From Microbotryum silenes-acaulis (lineage: Eukaryota > Basidiomycota > Microbotryomycetes > Microbotryales > Microbotryaceae), in the NCBI GenBank assembly GCA_003665825.1, contig QPFY01000011.1, positions 1,231,232 through 1,295,231 of the forward strand: a stretch of DNA of 64,000 nucleotides, written 5' to 3'. Shown here piece by piece: positions 17,235-29,023 of the stretch. Position 1 is the first letter of the stretch. Every line of letters begins with the position of its first letter. The notes beneath the pieces were generated by a model, which saw only the letters and a list, made by a program, of their open reading frames with translations, ran no database searches and was not told the DNA's origin. Made by a program: the position numbers and the translations under genes.

Positions 17235-18505
17235 TCACTCATCGCCCCTGAGCTCCGCAATCATCGCGATCAACTTCTCGGTATCGTCATCCCCGGCTTT
17301 CACCCAGACTCGTCCATTCATCCCCACCGCGATCTCAAAGACGAACTGTGCTCCCAGACGTTCCAATATCGGATGCTTCGGAGAGAGCAGCCTGCGAGCG
17401 AGAATCGATGAGTAAGGGAAGAAGTGATAGTCAGCTCGCGCGGCCCGAGGTCGGAACGAACCGGCCGGCAACCCTGTGGAAGAGACAGAGATTACTCACG
17501 CTCTACACCTTCCGAGCGCAACATGGCGGATTAAGAACCCTCCGGCCAATTCGCCGAATCCAGCGGCTTTTTGTGTCGCCGCGTCGACGCAAGATATTTC
17601 GGGTTCGGAAAAAGGCGGTGTAGCGAGGAGGTGGCCGTATACAAGCGTTCCAACCTAGAGAAAGCAATTCAAGGTCCGTTTCATCAGTTCGCGGCCCTAG
17701 GTAAGGCGAAAAATACCTTGAAGACCCTCGGTCACGTACTTTGAGGTTCGGCTTGTTTCGTTTTGTGGCGCCTTCGAAAGCCAGTGCGTCTAGACTTGCG
17801 GCTTGCGATGACCCAATGTCTACTCGATACCCTTCAGCATGCCGTGCAATAATGATCCCAATCACCGGCTCCGGAGCTTGCGGAATGTACTGCATGATAA
17901 AAGTCGGGACAAGATTCAAAAGGATGGATCGTTTAGTCAGCTCGCTGTACTGGGCCACAACGTTTTTGTAAAGCAAAAAATGCCTGTCCCCGAATGTACA
18001 CGTCAAGTCACGGTTGGAGTAGTCTCCACCGTAGACTCCATGTAGCCCAAGATCATGGCAGCACCCTCGTGCTGCCGAGATTCGCAACGTCGACGAAGCG
18101 TGTCGAGCGCCACCCGGGGCGAGCCAAATGTACATCAATGCGTCTCTTCGGTGCGTTCTTGGACTCTGTGTAGCCCATGCTACCCTGCCGCGGTATAAGT
18201 GCTCCAATTCTTGCACTCACTCTTCGGCTCGTCCCTTCGATCCAGTACTTTTGGCTCTTGTTGTCCTCTTGCAACCCCAGCAAGCCCGCTCGATTGGCCA
18301 CGACTTCCTCGTCCTCCTCATCCCCCTCGGCTTCCTTCCCTCGCTTCTCATCCGTATCCATCTCATCAGAGGTCGCTTTGCTCTTGCCCTTGTAAGATGA
18401 GGGGACCACGACGGATTGTAACCCCGGGCCGAGGTGGAGCGTCGTTGCGGCTGATGCAGCAGAGGTCGAGGGTACTCGATCGCCAGGTAGTAGGACTCGA
18501 GTCAT
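17235..18505 (-). CDS. RRP40: Exosome RNA-binding subunit Rrp40
   Basis: S1/KH cap subunit of the RNA exosome (nuclear and cytoplasmic 3'-5' RNA processing and decay). Four exons (descending): 18505-18221, 17889-17740, 17654-17500, 17391-17235; 248 aa, close to the usual 240-275. Family blocks are in register: SQKYWIEGTSRRYIPQ, PVIGIIIARHAEGYRVDIG, LAFEGATKRNKPNLKVG, LVYGHLLAT, and the KH-domain hallmark AVGMNGRVWVKAG. The N-terminal region has a fungal-type acidic insert (EKRGKEAEGDEEDEEVV). Intron 1 is long (331 bp). MTRVLLPGDRV is chosen as the start because it aligns with the family N terminus; longer in-frame starts upstream look unconserved. Confidence 0.9.
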
Positions 18506-20294
18506 GTCTGAAGGTTGAAGTGATTGTAGGCGGAAGTAGAGTGGATTTGGAAAAGGGAGAGCAATAGAGCAAAGTCTGGGCATGCGAAGCATCCATTGAG
18601 GCGCGATGCGCGCTTGGGCCTCTTTCTGGTCGCAGTGGTGCGATTCAGCTTCTTGCGCCAAACTCATGCAGTACCATAGCATCTACCCAGGTAATTTGCA
18701 CCAATAAGAAATGCATGAAGACCCCGGCACAAGGTAGAAGACTCATCTCCACCTTCAATGGCTCACATAATTGACCCTCGGGGATTCCTCGGCAATGTTG
18801 ACGGTGCTCTTCACAGGCAAAGGCATGAATTTTGGTCGAAAGAAGGCAAAGTAGTGGGGAAGTACCGGCTTAATTGTCTCTTTTGATGCAGCCTATTAGT
18901 GACAGCGCCGTGGACGTGGAGAAGTCCGGGGCGATTGGACGCGTCACTCGGATCCGAATAGGGTGACGATTGAAAGTGGGAACATACGAGATATCGGGAC
19001 AGGGCGGTCTGCCTGAGGCACGATGAACTATACTGACGTGTCCTGTCGTGATGACTCAAGCTATGGCGTCTCAACTCGGAGATGAAGCCGGCGAAATCGG
19101 ATGATCAGGGGATCCTGAAACAGGTCGGTGCAGCATAGGCTCTATGTTCCTACCCGCCTCGCATCACGAATACAAAGTCAATGAGCCGATACCCAGTTTA
19201 TTAAAAGATGCTGGAGGAGTGTGAAGCAGAATCGCCGAGGACGGCTCGACCTCCACGTGATGTGACCGGCGAGGGCCGCGGGATCCGGAAGCTAAGCAAC
19301 GGCGCCTGCAGCAACGGTCGAGTCACTGGACTTCGTGACTTCGTGACTTCGTGACTTCGTGAAGGTAAGATTAACGCCACATGGCACTGCGCTGCCCTGT
19401 TCTATACTCTTCGCAGCCATTTGTGATACTCACAAGCTGTTAAATAAAAGTGAAAGGTATTTAATTATTATATTTGCAGAGGCCCGAGCAATTGATATTG
19501 GTCCCTGCTGCGATCGACCGGTTGGGCCATCTTGAGTACTAGCTAGTAGCTGGCAAGCTCTCGCGTACCACGACGTTGGCCAGGGTTTTGGTCAAAACAT
19601 TTGAGCCACACCATCGTAGTTGATGGGTCGCAACCATTTTACTTTTGGTCAAGTCGTAGGTGCCACGGATGGAAGCGGATGGAAGCATCCTTCTCATTGA
19701 ATCTATGATCGACGCGGGGTGACGGTCGCGTCAGGCCGAACCGCGACGCGACGCGCGCTCGAGCTCGCCAGCCGAAGACGTCGTGGACAATTGCGATTGC
19801 CCTGCGAGGGTATGACGGCCGTCGGAACCGGTGATTTAAGCTATGAACGTGATCTCGCGGTCGATTCGCTACCATGTCCAACGCCATTCTTGTTCTTCTT
19901 CGGGCGAGCCGGGCGAGTCTCCAGTCCCCACGAGAAGGAAAGTCTTCGCGACGGCAGTTTTTCCTCGCTATCCTCCGGAGATTTCGCGTAGCGCCAACCC
20001 CGACTGTATGTGCAAGTGTAGCTTCATATTTGTATATACAAAGCTTGGACCCTTGCCATACTCTGCACTTCTCCGTCGACAAAACCCTGGTCGACGTTCA
20101 CGTACCACGAATAGCTCCGCATCGGCATCGGGCTCTTGCAGCAAATCGAGGAACGGACGGGTCCGAGCGCGACTTCTGCTCCCTTTCAAAGTTCTCCGAG
20201 GAGCAAGCACTTCTTCAACCGACTCGCTCGGCACAGGCTTCACGTGAGGCTCCGAAATCTGTGCATTCACTTGTCCGACACCACTCGAACTGTC
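18506..20294. other. Long intergenic region with a short tandem repeat
   Basis: About 1.8 kb between RRP40 and the next plus-strand gene. At 19,331-19,363 the 8-mer TTCGTGAC is repeated about four times. No credible coding exon, tRNA or transposon remnant was recognised. Confidence 0.4.
19331..19363. repeat. 8-bp tandem repeat (TTCGTGAC) x4
   Basis: Four near-perfect head-to-tail copies of an 8-bp unit in the spacer upstream of the disordered-protein gene; seen directly. Confidence 0.8.
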
Positions 20295-22548
20295 ATGGCC
20301 CGACGCTTGCACTCGCCCCAGTCACCACCGACGTCTTCCGTTGCGGCCACTGCGACCAAAGTCGAGCGTGCCCAGACCTACTACGCGAGCCGAGCACTCC
20401 CACGAGTTGCACCCCAAATTTCAGATTCAACCCCAACTCGCCCTTCTCGTCGTGCTGTACAGCCCCAAGACTCGCCAACTTCGGACGAAAATTGCGGCTA
20501 CATCGACTTTGGAACTGTAACAAATTGTCGCCGGAGTTTCAATTCCGACGCGTCTTTGCGCAAGTCGACGCGTCGAGCGGCGCCGGCGCGCTCGTTCAAC
20601 CCGAAGAGCCGTGCTTTGCCCATCTCAACGGTCTCTGCAACTGCTCGGCCCTCTTCACCTCCGACCGCGTGGACCTCAGACGCTCTTGCACCTCCCTTGC
20701 CAATCCTAGCATCCTCATCCCCCTTATCTCTGGGTATGCACCCCGTGCTCGATGGGTCGGCCTCCCTCAGTCGTGACCGGGCTCCGTCGCCGTCGTCATC
20801 GACCCCCTCGCACTTCGCCGACGCGCTCGCAGCTGGCGAACTGTGTCTCTCGCCACAGCGTGCAACGGAGGAGCAGGGCCGGTACTCGTCGGTCGAGGCG
20901 TTCGAACACGACTTTGAGGACGAGTCGCATCCGTTCTTCGACAACGAGGTTTCGCAATTCCTACAGCAACTACAAGCTAACGAGGACGGTGAATCGCAAT
21001 TTCGCGACGACTGCTTCGCCGCCGCCACCGAGGAGTCGACCTCGACTTGCGCTGCCTCGACTTCTGGCAGTGTCGGCAGCCTGGCTTTACCCCAAGTGGC
21101 GCGAAAGCAGCTGGCTCTTGCGCAATCGACATGGAGCGCACTGGAATCGTCGTCAATTGCACTTTCTTTGTGAGTCTAGCACCTCTCGGACCCAGGCGTC
21201 ATTTCATTTCGGACCCCCGCGCTAACGCCGAGCTCGCGCTAGTCTGTCTTCCGTCGTCGCCGATAGACCGGTCCACCTCCACCATACCCACTTCCCCGCC
21301 CCTCCCCAGACACGACCTCTTGCTCTTCAGCCATCAGTCGGCATCCTGCGTGCTCATTCACCTTCGTCGGCCATGCCATTCGGTGGTGGTTCTGACCCCA
21401 ACGCGTCCTTCTTCGAGACCCCTTTTTTCGACCTCGACATCGATGCCATCCTTACCGCCTACGAAGCCGTCTCGTCCGATGAGGAAGACCAGGACGACCA
21501 GAACGACTACAATATCGACTTGAACTTCACCCCGAGAATGTCGTCCGTCAAGTCCACGGTCCGTCAAGACTCGTCCCATCGATCAGTCGCGAGGATGCGC
21601 CAGGCGATCTTCCCCTCCCCTGCTCAGCGCGCAAACCCTGACCCTCGCGGTCCTCAAGCTGTCTTCCCGAGCACCGTCACTTCCTTTAAACCCCATGATT
21701 TCTCGAAATTGTCACTTCAGACGGCCAACCTCAGCCCTGACTCAATTGTCGGCGCTCCCCCTCCTCTGCCCTTGCCGGCGCCTCCGGCCCACCACGCAAG
21801 TGCCAATGCCTCTGCTAGCCGCTTGTCTCCTGCAACCGCACGCAGTCGCCAGTCGACTTTCTCGTCCATTGGGTCTTCCTCGAACGTCTCCTCCCCCGTC
21901 TCAACGCGATCGTCCGGCTTCTCTTCGAATGGCAACGGCTCGTTCCGATGGTCGTCTGCGTCGGGCTCGACCGCGCACACGATAGCCGACGGTGAAGGGC
22001 TTGACGTCTTCGGCCGCTGCTTCCCTTCTCCTGTCAAAGGAGTATCCGATGCTTCCGTCTACAGCACCGCCTCCTCCGTGGCTGCGGTCTTGCCGACGAC
22101 GGGACCGCCTCGTCGTGTGCCCTTGGAAGGTGCAAACGCTGGCAGTGCCACTGTCGATCGACGAGCCATGGTGTGCACCGAGGACGATGCGATGATGGAC
22201 TGGCAGCAGTTCGCTGAGGAAATTGGTGCGTCTGAAGAGGACGCCCTCGACACAACGACTCCGTCCGTCGCGAAATCAGCTCCACTTTCCCCACCGCCTT
22301 TCGCTTTCGCCCGAACCGCCGCCGTAGCGGCTGATCGACCTTCCCCCGCTTCTTCGACCTCGACCTTGCCCTTGCCTGGTGGTGTTCCCGCAATTGCTGT
22401 TGGTCCTAGATCGCTGGTGAAGAAGATGTCGAGTCTGAGTCTGAAGCGCTTTAAGCGAAGCGTCGTCGGACCCTCGCCCGCAAACCCTCCTCCGATGCCG
22501 CAGTATGCCTCCAACTTGGTTATGATGCATTCCCTGCATTTTTCATAA
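20295..22548 (+). CDS. Large Ser/Pro-rich disordered protein, function unknown
   Basis: Two open frames join cleanly through a 73-bp intron (21170-21242, GTGAGT donor, GCTAAC branch, TAG acceptor), giving exons 20295-21169 and 21243-22548 and a 726-aa protein. The sequence after the acceptor is open in frame up to and through the next ATG, which argues for one gene rather than two. The protein is dominated by Ser, Pro and Ala. More ordered islands include YSSVEAFEHDFEDESHPFFDNEVSQFLQQL and a segment with DLDIDAILTAYEAV. A basic C-terminal patch (LVKKMSSLSLKRFKRSV) could be a phosphorylation or localisation motif. Not recognised; no function is proposed. Confidence 0.65.
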
Positions 22549-22826
22549 GGCCTTCTATATTTGATTCTGGTAGTGCGCCCTATTGTAGCGGATAAATTGG
22601 ACTCCCGTCTTGTAGTAAACCCCTTGTAGCCGCTCACGATATTTGAAAATGTATTGGGAACTTCTCGAATTGGAGTAATTTGTTGGCTCATGTCTGCCGA
22701 CTCGATGCTATGTCGGAGAAGGATGTGCTAGACCGAGAGTGATACAGGTAATGATTGCAACATAATAGAGCTGGGGGACCTGATCATTTGTACACGCCAA
22801 CGGCGGCAAGATTTGCACAAGGAATT

Positions 22827-23906
22827 TCATAAGCCGTAGACTCTTCTCCCATCTTCATCGCCTTCGTCCTCATCTTGATTCTCGTCGTCATCCTCTTCCT
22901 CTTCGTCGTCGTCGTCACCTTGGTCGCCATCTAGCTGATCCTCGGACCGCGAAGTTGATTCTGACCCGTCCTGCTCGGTCCTTGCCTGTGAGATGTGATT
23001 TGATTACGTCAGGTCAGGGCCGACTTCCGGCTCAGCCGCGAGCACCAATCTTTTACCACGCCTGCCCCCACTCACCTTTTTGTTTCGTCTCTTTCTTCCC
23101 TTTACATCGCCATTCCCATTCTGGTTCGACGGATCCCCGGTCGTGCTATTTTTCCTCTTCCCCCTCTTGCCCTCCTTGGTGCTCAACGCCCTCCATTTGC
23201 TCAAGTAGATCTTCATTACTTCGGCATAGTTTTCGAAACCCAAACTGTTCATCGCGAACAAGAGGTCCTCGCCATTGATCGTCTTCCTCTTCTCGGCACT
23301 ACATCGCTCGGCCGCTTCCGACGTGATGAATGAGATGAACTCGGACGTGCATTCTTGTACGATCTCCTTGGATTCCTTGGAGACTTTGGTCGACGATGGG
23401 AGGACGCGTTTCATGACCCTTGCGACGTTGGCGATGGGGAGGAAGCGCTGCGGGATGAAGTTGATGGAGGTGAGCGACTAAAGTCACAAAAAGGAGGATC
23501 CGGCTCGGGGATCGGCTGGGACCCGAAGCGGGTGAGTCGCGCAGTGGGGTGCCAGAGTGGGTTGCCCCGGGGGCTCGTCCCACAACCCGACGCCAAGAGG
23601 TGGCATGCGACTCACATCTTGCTCCTTGTACCCATCGACATCTTGGTCTGAAATCTTCATTAACGCCGCCTCGGGTTCCTGGCCTTCCAGATCGGGTGGA
23701 AGGTCATCCTGGTCCTCCGCAGCTCGAGGTCGAATATTGGCCCATGCCCTTTGTCGTTGCTGTTGTTGCTGCTGCTGCTCGGGTAACAGCCCAGATTCGG
23801 CCGTGACATCCTCCGTAGTTGGAAGCGATGGTGTTGGTGGCCGCGGTAAGGAGAGTGGTGCGAACGATATGGAGTTTTGCGATGAGCCAGCGGGTGAACT
23901 GGCCAT
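22827..23906 (-). CDS. HAP3: CCAAT-binding factor subunit Hap3 / NF-YB
   Basis: Histone-fold subunit of the heterotrimeric CCAAT-binding complex (Hap2/3/5), a nuclear transcription factor controlling respiration, iron and other genes in fungi. Exons (descending): 23906-23616, 23447-23076, 22985-22827; 273 aa. The histone fold starts at the exon 2 boundary: [18 protein letters not shown], then [54 protein letters not shown] and [11 protein letters not shown], all diagnostic. The N-terminal 95 residues contain a Gln run from CAG repeats; the C-terminal exon is very acidic (Asp/Glu), possibly an activation region. MASSPAG is chosen as the start; an upstream in-frame extension looks unconserved. 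Confidence 0.95.
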
Positions 23907-25557
23907 GATCGGTGCTGGGCGAAACGGCACAAGTCGCGCGCTGCTCTTGGCACCCCGGCGGTGGCGTTGATCGAGCCGGTGAGCCTGGGCGTTGAGGTAG
24001 CGCAACGGGCTTCGACGATTGTAAAGCGCAGATGTCGAGGTCCTTGGGTCGAATTGATCGGAGAGATGCTTCGGCGAGAGCCTAAACGGTGAGGAAGGGA
24101 GAGGAGAGGAAGCGATCGGGGTGATCTTCCCGGGCCGCCGCCCGCCAAGGCCCTCCAAGGCCTCGGGTTCGGCAACTTGTCCGCGCGATGGGCTTTAGAG
24201 CGGTGGTGATGAGCCATCGTCACAATAACCCCATCGCTAATAGTATGTGGTCGGATACTACTTTGGTTTCATCTTTTATCTTTTTCAACGATCGGATGTC
24301 GTCAAATCCTTGCATCGATACCCCCGATGCCCCCAGTCGGCGAGTGTACAAGTAATTGGGTGGCCTGAGCGCGTGAAGACGACGTCACGCCGTGTGTGCG
24401 CTCGTCAGCTCAGGCCCACCCCGCTCGCGACATGCACGTTGAAGGGCATGGCCATCTTACCGCGTGTGCGACGACAGAAGGCAAGGCGTGATTTTTTGAA
24501 GTAGTCGGCTGAGGCCGGCGGGAGTCCAGACCAATCGTGGTATGAAACCGCTAGACTACTTAAAAAAAACGTCAGTGGGAGTAAATTGGGATGGCAAGAC
24601 ACTTGCATACAGTCAGGGCAGGTCGCGGCGTTGGCCATGCGTGCGGCTACGAATGCGCCGTAGACAGCTCTGCACGTGATTTGTACTCATAGTTCAACCA
24701 AAAAGGAACCCAGGTGTGAAATATAGATAGCGTGCCCTTTCACATCCGGATGTGGGGTTTGCACTATCGCTAATTATAAGCGGGGATGGCGCATCTCTCT
24801 GGAGAAATGACTAGGGAGCGATCGGCGTGATCGAGCACGTGATCGTAGATAGGGGCCGTGTCGTCATCTGGGCTCTGTCACCACGCGGTGTTGTCGCAAA
24901 TGAGCCTTCCTCCGTCCACCTTTCACGTAGACCTCACCTTCTGTCCTACCAGCAACTGTCAGCTCAATACACACACACCTTGTTACGACCCGTCGACGGA
25001 TTACAGGTTAGCTTCGAGTCCGTCGTCGGCACGCCGATTCGAACCACCAGTTTCCGACACGACAAAGCTGACAGCTGTCGGTAAGTTGTATGACATGCAT
25101 CTACTTCTGTGAATGGGCTGCCACATCAATGCCATAGCATCGGGGCCAATTCGGAGATGGGCAGCTGCGGTGGCGCTCGCGTCGTGTGAGGTGACGCGAA
25201 GCCTGTGCCTTGCCGAATGCGCACTTCTCCGAACCGATGGCGCGATATTGTTGCGGTGCCGACCAACTCCTCGCGGGGGCGAATTGATGGGCGAAACTCC
25301 TAACAAATGAGCATTGCACATCGAGACTAATGAGAACAAATAAGGCCTAGGTCGTAAAACAGGTTGCGCAAAGTCAGCAGACCATTGCCGAAAAGGATCA
25401 AATCTTACACGACCTTTTACGGTGAGCTAGCGATTTTGTCAAAAGAACATTACCCCAGATGGGACCAGGACCGTACCGTCCTGTCGTCAGCTGACTCGGG
25501 CGGCGCGCGCCTTTGCCCATTCCTCCACATCCTCACGCTCTCGGTCGGCGCTTCGTC
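23907..25557. other. Divergent intergenic region, HAP3 / F-box gene
   Basis: About 1.65 kb between divergent starts. It must contain both promoters and leaders. No conserved coding exon, RNA gene or transposon remnant was recognised. Confidence 0.4.
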
Positions 25558-28501
25558 ATGTTCGACGACACAGAGATGCCTCCGCCAGCATCCACAATAC
25601 CGTCTGCATCTGCCTCGACCCACACGGCTTCTGCGCCCGTCCCCATCGCTGCGTCGTCGTCAACGTCGTCGTCCCACTCGTCGCACCGACTCGCTGGTCT
25701 CGCACCGGGGGATCACCTCAACTTCTCCTTCTCGCCCAGTTCGCCACCTCAACTCACGTCCTTCCTGGCCGGGTCGACGTCACACTTTGGACTGCTCGAC
25801 GATATGAACCGCTCGACAGTGTCCCCTTCGTTATTCTCGGCCGATGCGTCGACCTCGACCGCGACAATCGCCCAGTCCATCGCCCACAATCTCGGGCCAC
25901 CTTCGCCGCCGAGAGGCGACAGTCCCGGGCCGATAGCCATGGACGAGGATGCCGCCTCCACAACATCGGGTTCCACTCTGTCGAATCAACCCTTGTCCTC
26001 ATCGGCGCAGTCTCAACATTCAGCTCAGCAGGCGCACCACTCGACCGTGCCGGCGGTCGGCTCGGCGGTTAATCGCTCCAGCTCGACCTCACATTCGAGG
26101 ACCAGTACGGTTAACCACGAGGATGCTCTGCGACGGGGTCCGCCCGCGGCCGATACTCCCGGAGGTGATTGCAAGAGTCTATGTCTGAGGCATCAGAGGA
26201 TGGCCAATGGAGGTACCAACTTGATGTTGCAAAAGGTGCGCACGCTCGAGCTGTTTCCCGTTTCCCCCTGCCCGGTCCTCCTCACTAAGCAGCGGTGGCG
26301 CTCTCTCCTTCTCGGCTTCCTGCCCTTGCTCCCTTCTCTCCTCCCGCAATTTTCACCAACAGTCGATCGAAAATCTACCCCCGCATGATCAGAATGCCGT
26401 CAACACGATCTGGAGTTTGTTCTCGTCATCGCCCTCGAAACGGCGACTGCTCATCTTGCGGGGTCTCCTGACCATTGCCTGTCCGTCGCAACTGTCGTTC
26501 CTTCAAGATGCGCTCACTCTCGAGATGCGGCTGGACCCGATCGAACTACTACCCCGCGAAGTGTCCCTCAAGGTTTTTTCGTACCTCGACGCCATCTCGT
26601 TGGGTCGCGCCGCTCAAGTCAGCAAGACATGGAAGCATCTCGCTGACGACGATCTGCTATGGCGCAACATGTGCGAGCAACACATTGAGCGCAAGTGCGA
26701 AAAGTGCGGTTGGGGTTTGCCGCTGCTCGGGGAACGAAGAAGGAAGGCGCGGACCATGATCAATGCCTTGCCAGCACATCTCGTTCAGGAGCGAGGCGAG
26801 ACGAGGCGAACCGCAGCGGCGAACCCCGACTCACCGTCGGACAGCGAAGTTGATGCCTCGATCATTGCCGCCCACGCTCAGACCCACCATCATGGACCTG
26901 AAGAATTGTCGACCCCTTCCACATCGACGTCGGAGATGGTCATCGACGGTGTCGACTCGCATCGAGCCAAGCGAGCTAAGACACAATCGCCTGGCCCATC
27001 GCGCGCCGCATCCCCGCGTCCTACCCCGACCTCACCTCGAAGTGGTGCTAAGGCACCGCAACGACCTGGGGCATTGTCTGCGAGCTCGACATCGGTCTCT
27101 GCGCCCGTCGTTCCGTCGACACGACCATGGAAGCTCGTCTATTGCGAACGACTCGCGATCGAGCGTAACTGGCGTCGCGGCCAGTTCGTCTCGACCGTTC
27201 TCTCTGGGCACACCGACGCCATCACTTGCTTGCAGGTCGCCGAGGATCTTCCTCACCCTTCGTTCCCCGTTCTTATGACCGGTTCATGGGATCGAAGCGT
27301 GCGGATTTGGAACCTCGAGACCGGTAGTCAGGTTGGGGTGCTGCGTGGGCATTTGCGAGGCGTGCGAGCGTTGCAGTTTGATGCGCTCAAGCTCGTCACG
27401 GGAAGTATGGACGAGACGCTCAAGATCTGGAACTGGCGTACGGGTGAATGTATGCGCACGCTCAGGGGGCATCGTGGTGCCGTCATCTGCCTGACGTATG
27501 ACAAGCAATTGCTCGTTTCGGGTTCCGGCGACACGACGATCCGAGTCTGGGATTTCGGAACGGGCGAGGTACAAACGCTGCGAGGACATACCGAATGGGT
27601 CAACTCGGTTGCGCTGTACGACTCAAACGCCGAATGCGGCACCGGCGGATCTGCGACACCCAGCGCCGACGGCGAGCTTGGAGGCGGCCCGACGACGAAC
27701 CCCGAGGCTGCCCGAGCGAGCAGCAAGGGCAAGTATCTCATTTCCGGCAGTGACGACATGACAATCCGCGTCTGGGATCTGTACACCCGACAATGTGTGC
27801 GCGTCTTGACGGGTCACGTGGCGCAGGTGCAAAGCATCAAGATCACCGTCTCGGATGAGCAACGCACCCCTGGCTTCCCGGCTTCGAGCTTGAACCCCAA
27901 GAACAAGCACCGCAACAGCGACAACAAGGTCGAGGCAAGAGGTCGCATGATGCTCAATGGTCCCTCGGTATCGGCGCAACGAGATGACGCCGGCTCTTCT
28001 TTCACGAGTTCGACGGCCTCAACTTCGTCGTGCAGCTCCAACCGTGAGACGAACGGGCCAGCTTTAATGAATGCAGCGACCTGGCAGCAGCAACAGCAAC
28101 AACCGTCCCAAGGGCATCATCGAGTCGCAGGCCTGTCGCCGAACCCGCAGGTCAAGCTCGACCCGCTCGAATTGGCCAACGACAAGAAGCCACTGATCGT
28201 CTCGGCTTCACTCGACAACACGATCAAGGTGTGGGATGTTGAGTCGGGTCTCTGTCAACGGACGATGTTTGGACACATCGAAGGAGTCTGGGACGTCGAC
28301 GTGGACAAGTTGAGGATCGTTTCGGGCAGCCACGACCGAACGCTCAAGATCTGGGATCGCGATACGGGAAAGAGTCTGCACACCTTGGTCGGCCACACGA
28401 GTGCCGTGACGGCTGTCGTCTTGCAAGATCAATACGTCATCACCGGTGGCGACGATAGTCAAGTTCGCATTTGGAACTTTGCCCGGTCGAAGGCCGAGTG
28501 A
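25558..28501 (+). CDS. MET30: F-box/WD40 protein, Met30/SconB type
   Basis: Substrate receptor of an SCF ubiquitin ligase; Met30/SconB controls sulfur assimilation regulators in fungi. Exons 25558-26235 and 26363-28501; 938 aa. The first 225 residues are Ser/Thr-rich and disordered. Exon 2 opens with a dimerisation-like helix region (SIENLPPHDQNAVNTIW, then SQLSFLQDAL). The F-box follows near residue 280 (IELLPREVSLKVFSYLD), then the Met30 signature with paired Cys (KCEKCGWGLPLLGER). Seven WD40 repeats follow, with clear GH..WD units such as LRGHRGAVICL, ISGSDDMTIRVWDL and VSGSHDRTLKIWDR. A long low-complexity insert (about 130 residues, poly-Gln and Ser) interrupts the blade region between repeats 5 and 6, making the protein larger than yeast Met30 (640 aa). 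Confidence 0.88.
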
Positions 28502-29023
28502 GGGGTGGAGGAATGAAGGAGGTCTTCGCATGAGGTTCGAGATGTAGTGTAATCGTTTTGTGTTCAGTTTGGGCCCTCCCGCCCGTAGCATCTGTGGTTT
28601 TGTGTTCTGCTCCGTCGCTCTTTCGTCCATGTGTGTCTTCGTCATGTATTATCCCGCCTTCGTTCTTTTACTTCGCTTTGGCGCGTTTTGATCAGCTCGT
28701 CCTTGTGACGTAACACTGCAATCAGTACAGTATTTTCCAGGCTTATAACACATTTTCGTACATGTGCTGCTCGCTTGTGACCTTTTGATTGAGCGGGCGG
28801 AGCTGGGAGGCTAAAGGCGCCCCCTGTCTGAATCGCATAGACCTCGTCGCATGGGCCCTTCGACTCCTCTATGTTCGCCAGGCTCCACGTCACTGTAGGT
28901 CACTGTCGGATATGATTTCAAGCAAAACGCCTTTGCTTTCGCTGTGACTCTAGCCTTCTTTCCTTCGTACACTGCTCCGTACACCAATCCCGGTTCCCAG
29001 TTCCCAGCCCACACTCCTGAAGA
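28502..29023. other. Tandem intergenic spacer
   Basis: 522 bp between the F-box gene and the importin gene, both on the plus strand. It should hold the 3' UTR and next promoter. No exon encoding an importin-beta N-terminal domain was found here, although that was specifically looked for. Confidence 0.45.

Noticed and set aside
17503..18216. Continuous frame across RRP40 introns
   Set aside because: It reads through two introns of RRP40; family alignment and splice sites show the conserved blocks are separate exons.
20295..21242. Disordered protein as two separate genes (20295-21173 and 21373-22548)
   Set aside because: A GTGAGT..CTAAC..TAG intron of 73 bp joins the frames, and the sequence upstream of the second ATG is open in the same frame.
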